This document shows positions 1-11,715 of a stretch of DNA of 64,000 nt, in pieces. The notes beneath the pieces are model-generated. The model saw only the letters and a program-made list of their open reading frames with translations, did no database searches and had not been told where the DNA came from. The DNA comes from Portulaca oleracea (taxonomy: Eukaryota; Streptophyta; Magnoliopsida; Caryophyllales; Portulacaceae): positions 46,369,295-46,433,294 of the forward strand of contig CM055873.1 in assembly GCA_029582165.1 (NCBI GenBank). Reading direction: 5' to 3'. Positions within the stretch are counted from its first letter, which is position 1; the number at the start of each line of letters is the position of its first letter. The translations under genes were made by a program, and so were the position numbers.

Positions 1-148
1 AATTCAAATCATTGGCCGGAAATTAACCTAATTATTTCTAATTCTAAAAGTTAGGGTACCCCAAAATTAGTTTTTAATAGTTGGGGTACCGGAAAAACAT
101 TTCACCAAAAGTTAGGGTACCCCTAAGTAATTTTTTGATATATATATA

Positions 149-639
149 GGATAATTGGATTATAATAATCCCTACTTTCACCAATTGGACAATGGTGGAC
201 CGTACTTTCATTTTGTATTCTGGTGGTCAAAAAAAAAATGGATAGTATTGGTACCAAATCCACCTCCATATTCTTCTTATATTTTTCATTCCTACACGAT
301 ATTGTTTTTGTTTTTTTCGTTCCTTCCCTTAGAATGTTAATGAATTGTAGTTTCTAAAATATTTTTTAAATTATTTTTTTGAGACTCCGAATAATAATTA
401 TTATTTTCTAAAAATAATAAAAGTGAAAAAATCGTAAAAAATAGTAAAAAAAATGAAAAAAATTTGGGAGAAACGCTGTAAATTCATTAAAAATCATTGT
501 AAAGTGTTATACTAAGTTTTTAATCAAATGCAACATAAAATCTGTGATTCTCTTTTTTGGACCACCAGAATACAAAGTGAAAGTACGGTCCACCATTGCC
601 CAATTGGTGAAAGTAGAGATTATTAGAATCCAATTATCC
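149..639. mobile_element. Mutator-like MITE, copy A (long terminal inverted repeats)
   Basis: The two ends are inverted copies of each other over about 85 bases: GGATAATTGGATT at the left and its complement at the right. The arms continue through a shared CTTTCACCAATTGG segment to TTCTGGTGGTC. The middle is AT-rich and codes for nothing recognisable. The same termini and interior recur at 44376-44907. The flanks are (AT)n, so the target duplication cannot be read here, but copy B shows 9 bp. Non-autonomous element. Confidence 0.85.
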
Positions 640-649
640 TATATATATA

Positions 650-1138
650 TATATATATATTATTAAAAGTATGGATATTTGCGAGTAATATGGATCTTAT
701 CATATTAATATGCCTCCACCATCACATAATTCAAAAAATACAATCGTTATGCTAATGTTTTTTTATTAATTTCTATTTATCATTTGGATTGATTTTTTTT
801 AATAAGATTGAATTGATAACCATTATAAATTTATGTTGAAAAATAAATTACGTAAAGTTACTAGAAAACTATTCGTGCATCACACAAGATATAAAGACCA
901 CTTATCATTTTACAAGTACTTAAATAGTACATAATCATTTTGTCAGATGCTTAAATTTTTTTCTTTTCCCAATTGTTTGAAGCCCTGAAAGGGTCGAAAA
1001 CTCCAAAACAAAACACCAAAAGCACTACTCACACACATCCAACCATAACGTCAAGCAAGCTATTTCAAAGGAGAGACACTAACACCTTAACTAACACCGC
1101 CACCGAGGATAGCAATAATATAAGATAGCAATAATATA
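650..1138. other. AT-rich intergenic stretch, nothing recognised
   Basis: I see no open frame with protein-like character, RNA gene or repeat boundary here. The bases before 149 carry three GTTAGGGTACC-like units (near 50, 81 and 111), probably the edge of an element cut by the window. Confidence 0.5.
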
Positions 1139-1374
1139 CTACCTCCATTTTGTTTTTTATGTCGTCTAGAGAATTGTGGCAAAAACTTTTATCATTAATA
1201 TCTTAATTTGTGTAATGATTCATCATATAAAATTGATATCATTAGATTCGTAATAAAAAATACTATTAAAAAAGTATAATATTAAATTTTTCTATAAAAG
1301 TTTTATATTAGAAATTATTAATTTAAAATTGACACTAAAAATCGTAAATGACAGATAAAAAAGAACGGGGGGAG
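1139..1374. mobile_element. Stowaway-like MITE (Tc1/mariner type), diverged
   Basis: Begins CTACCTCCATTTTG and ends with the complement of CTCCCCCCGTTC, flanked on both sides by TA. Length about 236 bp. Interior phrases such as ATTAGATTCGTAA and AAGTATAATATTA are shared with the element at 2171-2427, so the two are family members. Confidence 0.75.
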
Positions 1375-2170
1375 TAGAAATGTACCAAAGTGAGAAAGAA
1401 AATACGCACAAGCAAAATTTAAAATACTCCTTAATCATTCGAGAAGGAACTAGCCCTAAAACAAGCCAAACTAACACCTAAAACGACAGCCTCAACACAG
1501 TGGAGCTTCACACAAGTTACTCCTTCCTTGGCTTTCTTTTCTTAGTCAAGAGCAATTTAAACCTCCTTATTAGTTGCATCAGTAGTCTAAAGGAGAGAAA
1601 TTTCTTCAATAAGGGAATTAGTTTGACCAAACAATCTATATTGTCCTCACTTGCATCACTAGTCCTGTCTATGGGGTCAAAAACCTTGACCTTGATTGTA
1701 ATCTCATCAGTCTATGTTGGGTTTTCCAGACCATAAGGGTTGACATGGGTCAGGAGTCACCAGTGTCAGCCCCGATTATGTGATGCATGAGAAGATTCAT
1801 ATATAAACAATCACTACAAATATTATTATACTTACAGTTACAGAGAAAGCGATGGTATATTTTCAGTGACTCATCTTTTGGGCGTTTTGTTTCTCGTTTT
1901 GCTTTTGGTTATTCATAGTGTTCTCTTGGTGTAAACCCCTCTTAGCAATTGGGCTTTCTTCTAGGCTTATGCCTCCAATTATTTTTTTAAACAAAAAAAC
2001 AAAAAAAAGAAATGTGACTCTCATCTAACTTTATAGCAAATTCTTAGAGCAAATTTAAGACAGTGCTAATTGCAAAGTGTAATAGCATAAAAATAAAAGT
2101 GTAATAAACATTGAACGAGTTGATTTCTTACAAGTTATATTTGATAAGAAAATACTTATACTAGAATGTA
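1375..2170. other. Intergenic, possible old LINE tail
   Basis: No gene is supported. The stretch ends in a phrase running into an A-rich tract at about 1985-2012, which resembles the 3' end of an old plus-strand LINE, but no reverse-transcriptase coding is visible. Confidence 0.3.
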
Positions 2171-2427
2171 CTCCCTCCGTTCCATATTAACTGTCGTCTT
2201 TGGAAATTGTACAGTCAAATTTCAAAAATTTTGACCATAAATTTCTCAATATATACAATGAGTTGCTATGTAAAATTATCACCATTAGATTCGTAACGAA
2301 AAATACTATCATAAAAGTATAATATTACAATTGTTAATAACATATTACGTAAGAAATTATCAATCAAAGAAAGACGTTGGAGACCGTGAAAGTCAAAATT
2401 GTGACAATTAATATGGAGCAGAGGGAG
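2171..2427. mobile_element. Stowaway-like MITE (Tc1/mariner type)
   Basis: Starts CTCCCTCCGTTCCATATTAA and ends with the inverted counterpart GGAGCAGAGGGAG, flanked by TA on both sides. Length 257 bp, classic Stowaway structure. It lies about 70 bp beyond the stop codon of the GDSL gene and may supply its 3' UTR or polyadenylation region. Confidence 0.9.
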
Positions 2428-2498
2428 TATATTAATAAGCGATTTATGTGACATCTTCCACATTTATTCCTAGTAAATGATTTTACGAGTGGAGATGC

Positions 2499-4552
2499 CT
2501 AGATTTGGAGACTGCAGAGATCGCTGAATTTGATAGGCGGCCAAGAGTAATTGGTAGAAAGTATCTTCTTAGCAACTAAAGCATTGGCTGCCTCAGTATT
2601 ATGTATGCCATCCCAACTCACACTACGAGATGGATTGGCACACACTGTTGCACTCGGGTGATCGCACGTAATATCTATATTATAATTGTAGGGTGGTGTT
2701 CCTTTGCCACAACATGCTCTCAGCGGACTCTCAAATCCTGCAAGAGAAGTAAATTCGTGAGGGGACTGAAAAGTTAATGGAAATTATGTTAGCTAGTATA
2801 AACCAGACTACAAAAGGTAATCTTCAATTATGATTTAAAACTTTACCATATTTTGTGGCATTCACAATGAGATCGTATTTAATCGAATGCATGTCAATGT
2901 AAACGATTGTTGCATTCTCCAACTGAGATCTCATTTTGGTGCACATGAGGCTCAATCCTTCATTGAAGGCCTTTGATGCATCATTGTACACCGTCATACA
3001 ACCATCCTCATCAAGCTGCCAAAAAGAAGTGTTTTTCCCATATGCAAGCATTGATGGCTGACATCCGAAAGGACCCACATTGTATACAGCAAATTTTCTT
3101 GCCCCATTCTTATATAATTTCTACAATATTAACATCAACCCAATAAGTAGAAAAGAAAAACATATATAAAATCATAAAGGAAAGGTGTACATTGTCATTA
3201 GACTAGCTATTGTACAGTCATATGAACTATACCTGCAAGGTATCTCCAATGATAATGATAGCATCTGGGATCTCTTTATCAAAAACTGCTGAAACATTTG
3301 AAAAATATTGAGCTTGGAATGCATAAAAGATATAGTCATCCCCAACGTCTATTGTATAAACAGCATTCACGAACTCCTGGTCACTTATAAGTGACCCCTC
3401 ACCTGCAAAGTTAAAAGTAGATCGATTATCATTCATAACCATAATTATATATCAAAGATTATGCGTAAACTAACATAATAACAAGCGTAGTATTTGAAGG
3501 AAAAAAAATATCAGTGCCTAACCTTGAGGTCGGTGCTCACGTGTACGTTTCACAAAATGAGCAAATTGGTTCACTTGAGTTGGGAATGGCATAACAACAC
3601 CACAAGCAAAATTCACTCCTTGACAGAATGACGTGCCCAAGGAATCAAGGTACGGTTCGAGATCTGTCATGTTTAAAGACTCGCCTGCAAAGTAATTGCG
3701 AATTAATCATCACTAACATGAGATTAATCACTTGCAGCTTCTAAGAATTAATCTGGTTCTTTTGTTTAGCTATTTTTGCATCGTTGTTTCTCAGGCATGA
3801 ATTATCAAAGAAAAACAAAAGAGATTAATTAAGAAACAAATATGATTTTTTTAGGTAGGTCAAAATTAAAAAGAGTGCATGAAACTGCTCACGGATGAAA
3901 TCAATGTAGAGACGTCCGTCACAATATCTTCCATTTTTTAAGTGTTTGCCAAAGGCAGCAGCTGCTGAACCGGTGTCCGAACTCCCGCCCCCAAAGTTGA
4001 AGTGGACACATTTTGATGCAAGGGACTGATTGAAGCTCAAAATAACAATAATTAGTGAACCAATCCAAAATACTTTGTAATTAGGTATGATATTTGTCTT
4101 CAGGCACTTCATATTAGTCCTAAAAAAATCATACATAAAATAATTGTACAACTACATATGTTATTACAAAGTTTAGATTACATAAAAATCATATATAACA
4201 AGAGACTATTCCTTGTGCCTTGTTAATTAACTTGAAACATTACCACTAGTAAGAAAGAGCCCATAGGAAAAGTTAAAAACTACAAAATATGAAAATAAAC
4301 AATTAAAGAATGGATACGTGTGCTAGGTTACACTAAGGTGTGTGGTTTGAAGACATTTGTTTAGGCACTAATTCAATGTTTGCTACACAACAAAACCTAA
4401 TTAATTCATTTTTAAAAGCAAGGTTTGGTGAAGCGTTAGATATTCGCACGTACCTGTTGATGAAAAGCTGGGTTGGGGCTGACTGCATGAATTAGAGTAA
4501 TTGTAGAGCAAACAAGCAGTATTATCAGCAGACTGGTGATTACTTTGGCCAT
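2499..4552 (-). CDS. GDSL-type esterase/lipase, six exons, catalytic Ser replaced
   Basis: Secreted SGNH/GDSL hydrolase of the plant Enod8-like group. My exon model on the minus strand is 4454-4552, 3893-4025, 3523-3684, 3233-3402, 2847-3120 and 2499-2737. All introns are GT-AG, the frame is continuous, and the protein is 358 aa, the normal family size. Residues 1-23 form a signal peptide (MAKVITSLLIILLVCSTITL...). Family blocks in order are FNFGGGSSDTG (block I), GRYCDGRLYIDFI, GVNFA, TIDVGDDYI (block III, usually GxND), GARKFAVYNVGPFGC, and SWDGIHNTEAAN with the catalytic Asp and His. In block I the usual Gly-Asp-Ser is Gly-Gly-Gly, so the nucleophilic serine is missing with no change in length. 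Block III also has Asp where Asn is normal. Reading frame and splice sites are otherwise intact. It could be a non-catalytic binding protein or an early pseudogene. Confidence 0.88.
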
Positions 4553-4671
4553 AATTTCTTGTATTATTCCTCTTCTCTTAGCAAGCTATTCAGATGATAA
4601 GTGAGTTGGAGAGAGAGAGAGAGAGAGATATTTATGTGGTGATGAGTTAAGAAGTTGTGAACAAATGAGGG

Positions 4672-4680
4672 TTTATATAG
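4672..4680 (-). promoter_or_regulatory. TATA box of the GDSL gene
   Basis: TATATAAA on the minus strand, about 120 bp before the ATG at 4552. It is followed by a CT-rich leader (GA repeats on the plus strand at about 4609-4628), a common plant core promoter layout. Confidence 0.6.
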
Positions 4681-4910
4681 AGGGAATGAGGGATGGTGAG
4701 TGAACTTTGGGAAAGCACAAAGACGAGACTTTCCGCTTAAATTGATTTTACTATATAATTGATTTTATTTAGATATAAATTGATTGTTATGATTAACTGT
4801 GGATACATGATTACATGTGCTCGGTTTGTTAGGCCATAATATAATTTAACAACATTTCCTACCTTCCATCCATCCCCCTCATTAACTGTGGATAAATTAT
4901 TACATGTGCT

Positions 4911-5400
4911 TGGTTTTGGTACTAGGGATTTATTTTGCCCCATCCTATATATTCTTTGGTTTTGTGAAAGCAATTACAGGGATAAATATATATAATTTGA
5001 GACCAAAGTAGTAGAATGTATCAGGAGTTCAGGACACAACGAAATGAAAATACAACAAAATACTACTCGCAATTGCATGCTAATGTGATTGATGAACTTA
5101 TTAAATATTAAGCTCATATTTGCACTTGTTATATTTTGCTGTTAATATTAGTACTGAATTTGCCCTGACAATTAGATAGAAGTAGGAAATAATTCAAAGG
5201 TATTCATCACACATATTATGTTTTACTACGGAGCTGATGAATTTTTGTGGATCTCAAACTTGGAATATTGGTCTTAAAAATGAAAATGTAACAATTATTA
5301 ATATGATTGCTTATATTTAGATTTCTACAGACTTTGCATAAGCTGAACCCATAACAGATGATGGTTGTGATAGTGTTGTTGCAAAATTGAGAGCTCCATC
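4911..5400 (-). pseudogene. Third, truncated copy of the prolamin-like gene region
   Basis: This stretch matches 11430-11500 plus 14240-14620 (left inverted arm) and 42715-43170 (right arm). Only the last codons of the prolamin-like gene remain, at about 5325-5395. There the homologous ending (CAACAACACTATCACAACC and a GPANAKS-like tail) is recognisable but altered. Everything 5' of it is missing. It shows the sequence before the LINE inserted: in this copy GGGATAAATATATATAA runs straight into GACCAAAGTAGTAG. Confidence 0.7.
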
Positions 5401-5472
5401 TTAATCCAAGCAGTATATGAAGGATGCCATGCATATTAACTTATATAGCAGTTCAATAGTTTGTGCAGCAAC

Positions 5473-6795
5473 CAGGGGCAGATTTGGGGCCAGCCCAGGG
5501 GTGTCCATGGACACCCCAAGCCCAAAAAATTTTTTAAACAGCTTATATAACTTGGGTTGAGATATATATAATAGTAGTAGGTGGACACCCCTAAAAAAGG
5601 CCCAAAAAATTAATATGGGGTGTCCATTTCATATATGTTTTAAAAAGAAACTTAATTACATATACCCACAATTCAATTGGCCCATACCCCCACAAAGCTG
5701 CCAACAATCCAAACAAAATGAGCTGAGGGATTTAATAGAGTATAGCATAGACGCACCCAAACTTTCAATGTCCAAAATCCAAATTACCATATTCTCCAAT
5801 CAAATAAATCAAAAACAAATCATTGATTAAACTCTTTTAAGTTTTCTGCTGAAAATTAAAAAAAAAAATCAAACCACCTAAAAATATAAATGACAGGGAA
5901 TTAATATTGATTATGAAAAGGGCATATATATACCTGGGGAATTTATTTTTCTCTTTTGCAATATATCTTTCAAATTGTTGCTTGAATATGTTTCATATTA
6001 TTTAATGTATCATGTGGCTAACATTTCTTATGTGATTTGTGAACTGTATTAATGTAGATTTGTGGTTGTTTTAATTATTGGTTAAAAGTACAAGCAAGAT
6101 GCTAGATAATTGATGAAAATAGATAATGTTTCTATTTGCACTCCAAAAAGCAATTTGATTCATTAGTAATTTGTGAATTATAGATTAAAAGTATAAGTTA
6201 CTAGAAGAAAACAACTGCAATTGTTGATTAATTAGGCTCCCAGGCTCCCATAAGTTGCTGTTGGATTGATTATATGTATGTCACTTTCTCAATTTGTATC
6301 TTATGTATTTGTGTGTCATTTTTTTCATTGAGTCGCAAAGTGTTGGGTGTAATATGGAGTGTTTTAATTCGATTTTACGAAACTACGCCTTAAAATTAAA
6401 AGAAAATAACTCGAAAGTAGTTTACAAAATGCAGGAGATGATAATGAGAGAAATAGAGCAAGTGGGGTTGAAGTCACTCCTAAAAATGAGTCTATAATGC
6501 GGCGGTATCCAAAAAATGAAACCATGTAGGGGTCAAATGTAATATTTTACTATTGAAACATTGGACAGTTTGTTTAATTTCTTTTTTTTCCAAATATATG
6601 CAAATTGTGGGTCGAGTTCGGTACGAGTCGGTTTCAGGCTTATTTGTTTTAGATTTGGAAATTCCGGACCTAACCTTGAACTTTCGGGCGGGTTCAGGTC
6701 AATTTTCGGGTCAAGCCTGATTCTGGTTGCTATATATGTAATGGTTGCTATAATTAAGTGGACACCCCTAAATTGAAACCCTAGATCCGCCACTG
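5473..6795. mobile_element. hAT-type transposon remnant with 8-bp target duplication
   Basis: Left end CAGGGGCAGATTTGGGG, right end the complement of CAGTGGCGGATCTAGGG. The GCAGCAAC target duplication is perfect at 5465-5472 and 6796-6803. The subterminal parts repeat GTGTCC..GGACACCCC. At 1.3 kb it is too short for a complete transposase. A short open frame at 6294-6497 may be a fragment, but I cannot assign it. Between 6600 and 6725 it contains GGGTTCAGGTC-like repeats. Confidence 0.82.
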
Positions 6796-6973
6796 GCAGC
6801 AACACGAGTTTCCATCAATGCAGCAGTGTTTGTTCCCTTACCAAGTAAAATGATGTTTTCGATAGCTATACTGTTATATCAGTAGCTAGGGAACAAGAAT
6901 GGCAAACATCTTGATATAAAACTTCATGGCCTACAAAGAGGGAGGGGGGAGAACATGATGGAAAGAGACTCAC

Positions 6974-7298
6974 TGAAGATATCTGTGAGAAGGGAGCAAA
7001 GCCACGAAGCCCTTCCACTACAGCCACCAATCCACCTTTGTTCACACCAACAACCTGATTTCACCGAGACAGAACAACGCCAATTCAGAAACAGCAAACA
7101 AGTTATTATTCTGGTTCAGCACACTAACATTTCAGAATTTCAAACCAGAATTATCATCATCATTTCACCATGGTTTCATGATAATGAAACTATATGTAGT
7201 ACAAGTAATAATGACACCACCAGAAATGAAATATAGATGTAGAGAACAGTGCTGACCTTTCCCTTCACCACGACATCTTCGACTTGCAGCTGGATGCT
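6974..7298 (-). pseudogene. Two exons of an S1-domain (30S ribosomal protein S1-like) gene
   Basis: Exon A is 7256-7298 and reads SIQLQVEDVVVKGK. Exon B is 6974-7054 and reads [19 protein letters not shown] plus APFSQISS. Both have GT-AG borders and join in frame. Together they form one S1 RNA-binding module like those of the plastid 30S ribosomal protein S1 family, where the NKGG..V.VEGL.GF.P.SQ pattern is diagnostic. No upstream or downstream exons are recognisable: after exon B comes the hAT element, and before exon A 1.5 kb of non-coding DNA. I infer a gene fragment rather than a working gene, though far-off exons cannot be excluded. Confidence 0.55.
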
Positions 7299-8814
7299 TC
7301 TGAGAATGTGTGTCCATTTGTTAGTCTTTTAGAAAGGTCGAGCGCAGTAGTCTACATTATCACTTTACACTGAGTTGTCTTAGGCACTGTTGTTGCTTCT
7401 TGCTGGATTTCTCTTACCTGAATTTCAAGAATACTGTCATTACTTTGACATGAAGGATAAAACACATGCCACCCAAATCATGTATCCTGCCAACTATTGT
7501 TATCATGTCATCACACAGCCAATGGCACCCACACCTTGGAGTAACCTCCTTGGCAAAAATCACACAACATATTGCCTACTTCAAACTATTAAATTATGCT
7601 TGCTTCAATTTCATTATGACACGTAACATAATTCCCCATTTTTGTAACTACACTTAGCAGAACGAGCTCTATGAAGCATAGAGAATACAGAGTAATTAAT
7701 GGCATACTGTAGAATCAGTAATTAACAGCATACTGGTTTTCACCTAGTACAGACATAAAGAAATTTATATAAATCAAAATATAGGAGAACTGTAAGCATA
7801 GAGAATACAAAGATTGATAATTGGAAAATAATATTTTTAAAAAACTAGAATAAAAATTGATAATTGGAAGAAGCATACTCAGCACTAGAATGCAGCAACT
7901 CATAGTAGCAGCAGGTAGCAGTAAAGTCAGCAGCAGAAGAGCAACTCATGTGCACAGTTCAGCACTCAAACAGATCAGAAAGACAAACTAGTGCATGATA
8001 GCAAAATTGTGCAAAATTCCCCTTGAAACTTCACCAAATAGGCTCCCAAGTCCCAAATGAACGTCAATTCAACTCCAATTAATCCTTAACCCAACCAAGC
8101 ATATCCCAACAGCATCAATACACCTTACAATCATCATACAATACCCAAAAAATCTCCAAATGTGAACAAGAATTCTGAGCAGAAAATGGCACAAAATAGG
8201 GTTGAAAAATCCAACTAAATGCAACCAAAACCGACTTAAATCAACACCAAGCCTTCAAGCAAGGTTTTCCACTCCTTCGACTTGACTTTAGTGACCCGAA
8301 ATAATCATTCACACACCCAAACATCCACAGAAATGCATTGAAACAGTAGCAACAATTTGCAGCAGGGCAGAAACAGAAAACAGAAAATACAATCAGATGA
8401 CAAATAATCATGCACTAACTCTGAAACATATCATCAATGAAAGGAAATTTCTTGATCCTCATTAAATGGAAAAAAAAAAGATAAAAAGATCAGAACATTG
8501 CACCAAACACATTTGCAGCCTTAAAATTTTCAAATTTGTCACCCTTTCTTGTTGTTCTTGTTATGGATTGATAACCCAAACCAAAATGGGAAAAACATAC
8601 TCTAATCCACCAAAAAATTTGAGATGAAACACATATTACAGTGAACCCCATTAAGAACAAAAGTTTCGTAGGATTGTTGATTGTTACATAAACATTGGAT
8701 ACTAGTAATTATAGATATGTTCAATGGACTTAGACTGTCCAACTTTTCCTCAAGCAAGAAAACTATTGGGGGGAAATGAATAAGGAAACAAAAACACTGA
8801 AGTTGTGAACTTAC
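7299..8814. other. Non-coding stretch between S1 and IGR exons
   Basis: AT-rich sequence without recognisable exons or transposon ends. It may be intron or intergenic. I looked for the expected C-terminal exon of the IGR gene on the minus strand and did not find it. Confidence 0.4.
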
Positions 8815-9680
8815 ATGTTTGCAAAGAATTTCAAGTTTCTTGAGTTTAAGAGTTTGAGCCACAAGCAACTTTTGAAGGTCACTTGCAAATGCAGATTCCA
8901 GCTTTTCAACATGAGCTTCTACACCATTCCCTATCCCATTCAAGAACTCTAGTATCCCTACTTTCACTGTTACATGCATCACTCCACAATTCAATCCTTT
9001 AATGACTATATACCTCTGAACATATTCAAATTCCAAGACAACCATCGATATCACTCACCGAAACCCTACACCTCTAAAACATTAACATCATATAATGGAT
9101 ATGGGATTCTGATTTCACTCTAAACAATTCAAAATGCAACCCCTTTTTGGGCAAACAAAGAACACAGATTCATATTTAAAGAAAGACATATATCCTCAAA
9201 AATTCCCAATCTATTGAGTCCTAATCAATCACAAAAAAAGAAAAGTTGACAGATTTACAATCCGAATAAGAAAAAAAATTGGGGAGTAAAAAACTTGCAC
9301 CATACAGACAAGCAATTTCGGAATAAAACCCTAAACCCATGAATCCTCAGACACAAACAAGGAAAATAATTTCTGGGTGTTGCTCTAATCATGCCAAAAT
9401 CGCACTTCTGCTCTAGCTACAATGAAATGCCAGCAAAAAGTAGCGGAAATTCAGGCAATTATTTGTCCCATAGTTAGGCTTACCAACATGGGGAGACGAA
9501 CTGGAGAAGAATTGGATGAGGGAGGATTGAATGGCAGTAGACGAGCCAGAGAATGAGTCAGATGGACGACAGGAGCAGCCGATGAGAATGACGAGCAGAT
9601 TAGAAGACGCAGCAGAATATGTTGAGAAACATAGCAGCGAGGCAGCAGAGGAGACGGGAGAAGGACGAGAGAAGCGGAAC
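8815..9680 (-). pseudogene. IGR-motif (mitoribosomal mS41-like) gene, partial
   Basis: The exon at 8815-8966 encodes 50 residues beginning KVGILEFLNGIGNGVEAHVE and ending LKKLEILCKH, between an AG acceptor and a GTAAGT donor. The F-L-x-G-I-G-x-G and LKxL spacing matches the IGR motif of small mitochondrial ribosomal-subunit proteins of the mS41 family. An upstream exon ending at 9484 (donor GTAAGC) joins in frame and reads SSLIQFFSSSSPHV, which looks like a mitochondrial presequence. That exon has no in-frame ATG up to 9680, where a MITE begins. The Arg/Lys-rich end normally following CKH was not found. Probably a truncated or disrupted gene. Confidence 0.5.
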
Positions 9681-10157
9681 TAGACCTGTCAATTCGTTCG
9701 GGTGGGCGGCGCTTTGGGGTCGGTCATATATATATCGGGTTTGAGAAAATACGGGCGATGTATTTCAGTTTCGGGTCAATCCAACGGGTTATAATTGCGA
9801 CCTTTATTCGTTTTTTCTTTTTCAAAAATGGTCTCTAAATACTACTTTTTGTACAATATACATAATAAAATATGATTATCTTCTAGTAACGATGGATTAT
9901 TGTTACTATTTTAACATAAATAAGAGAAATAACAAATAAATAAGTTGCGCTTATAGTTTAATAGTTAAAAATTTGGATGCAAAGTCGCAAATTTTAATAA
10001 AGTTTAACTTAAAAGGTTAAATTTTCAGGTCAAACGGGCGGTCGGGTTTGACCCGCTAATTTTCGGGTTCGGTATACTTCAGGTTTAGTTGAAAAAATCG
10101 TGTTCAAAACCCAGAAATTCGGGCGGGTTCGGGTCGGGTTAGAAATTGTCAGGTCTA
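9681..10157. mobile_element. hAT-like MITE next to the IGR gene
   Basis: Ends TAGACCTGTCAATT and AATTGTCAGGTCTA are inverted with one mismatch. The flanks AGCGGAAC (9673-9680) and AGCGCAAT (10158-10165) are a diverged 8-bp target duplication (6 of 8). The subterminal regions are rich in CGGGT/ACCCG words and the centre is AT-rich. It sits directly at the 5' side of the presequence-like exon of the IGR gene. Confidence 0.65.
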
Positions 10158-10267
10158 AGCGCAATAGATGAGAGAGAGTAGACCTAGCACAGATATGGTA
10201 GAATTTTTATTTTTTTATTATTATTATTGGAAATCAATAATAACAACTTTGAGAATATTGGAGATTA

Positions 10268-10574
10268 ATAATACAAACTATTTTTTTGGACACTAACAGT
10301 ACACTGTCGAGTTGTTATGGTTTCAACTGTACACTGCCGAGTTGTTATGGTTTTAACTCACCGGAATGACGTGGCTCCGTAATGTGTGACGTGAAAAGCA
10401 GAGCTTGTGTAGAAAATGTTGACATGGACACTAACCTGTCTTCCACAGCACACGTTATAAAATCAATTCATCTTTCCAATGAGTTAAAACCATAAAAACT
10501 CGATCGTGTAATGTTGGAAGGAAATATGTCGATAGTTGGTACTGCTAGTGTCTAAGGAAATAATTGGTATTATT
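10268..10574. mobile_element. Small TIR element, class uncertain
   Basis: The left arm (TAATACAAACTATTTTTTTG, GACACTAACAGTAC, then GTTATGGTTTTAACTCA) is mirrored by the right arm (ATGAGTTAAAACCATAAAAAC ... GTACTGCTAGTGTC ... AATTGGTATTATTA, shown in pieces). Near the left arm GTACACTG.CGAGTTGTTATGG is duplicated in tandem. The target duplication is unclear because the ends are TAA/TTA-rich. It abuts the Tourist element that follows. Confidence 0.5.
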
Positions 10575-10575
10575 A

Positions 10576-10872
10576 GGCCCTGTAAATTTGGGAGGTAGAT
10601 TAGGGTAGGGTAAATAGATCCCAAAACTACCGAAAATTACCAAAAGTTACCGAATTTTTATTAAATATAATTTTCCTTTTTTATTAAATATAATTTTGTT
10701 TTATCTTTTTCCCTTTACAAATTTTTTTTAAAAAGAATTTCCCATCAAATACAAAGAATTTACCTCTTGTCAAAAGTTACCAAATGTTACTAAAAGTTAC
10801 CAAAAATTACCAAAAGTTATCAAAATTACAGCATTTACCATACCACAACTTACCTACCAAATTTACAGGCCC
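10576..10872. mobile_element. Tourist-like MITE (PIF/Harbinger type)
   Basis: Ends GGCCCTGTAAATTTGG and CCAAATTTACAGGCCC are inverted, with TTA target duplications at 10573-10575 and 10873-10875. The interior repeats the words AAAAGTTACC and AAAATTACC many times. Confidence 0.85.
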
Positions 10873-10935
10873 TTAGTATCCAATACTCCTAAAGTTGATA
10901 TTATTGACGTTCAAAAAACTTTTTTTTTAGATTTA

Positions 10936-11136
10936 GGCCCTCTTCTAGTCTTCTTTGGTTGAGTTATTTTCGAGTTTTGATGGATAAGTTATGATAAGAT
11001 ATGATATTTTTTTTTTTTGGAATTGTGTGTTTTTTGAGTGGATGTTTTTTTGTGGAATTCTGTAAGGTTTTAATAAGTTAGGATAAGTTAGAATATGTTT
11101 AGATATGTTAATTAAATCTAACCAAAGAATAGGGCC
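10936..11136. mobile_element. Tourist-like MITE in the left inverted arm
   Basis: Ends GGCCCTCTTCTAG..TTTGGTT and AACCAAAGAATAGGGCC, with TTA at 10933-10935 and 11137-11139. A homologous partial copy sits at the same relative position in the right arm (43494 onward), so it was inserted before the arms were duplicated. Confidence 0.8.
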
Positions 11137-11715
11137 TTAATTTTGGCAATCAATTTTTTTATTTTTTCGGTCGAAAATCTCCTGCCTAACAAAATTGTGA
11201 AGCCCGCTTTAATTTTCACTTTAGAACAACGACGGGTATTGGTTTACAATTACAACATGATTTAACATCCGTAGTAAATAATTAAATATTCTAGACAGGT
11301 TAATGACCCGTTGCAATTAGATTCTCATTTACGAAGGTTTTTAGAACCCGTTGTTAATCAGTGGTCGTCAATAAAGACATTCTTACTCGTGTCTTATTCC
11401 TAGAGTAGAGAGGTTTCGATACTAGGCATTTATTTTGCTCCATCCTATATATTATTTGATTTTGTGAAAGCAATTACAGGGATAAATATATATATATATA
11501 TATTTTTTTTTTATATATATAAAGGTAAGCGAGTGAACGGCAGGTTAACGACGTCTTCTCACAAGAAATCGTCCCGCCCTATCTAGATCAACTAAATTAC
11601 AGAGGTTGGGGTTATTAAGGATTGTTATACTCTCACCAACCCCTCTGTCATGTCCTTGATGAGCTAGAAAGATAGCGACCGCGTTGGCTTCGCGGTAAAT
11701 ATGAGAAATTTTAAC

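Noticed and set aside
1500..1736. 78-codon open frame on the plus strand
   Set aside because: No family resemblance, no promoter or splice context, in a degenerate repeat-like stretch.
8602..9054. Reading the whole 150-codon minus-strand frame as one protein
   Set aside because: Only the part between the acceptor at 8967 and the donor at 8814 has conserved IGR-motif character. The ends are intron translated by chance.
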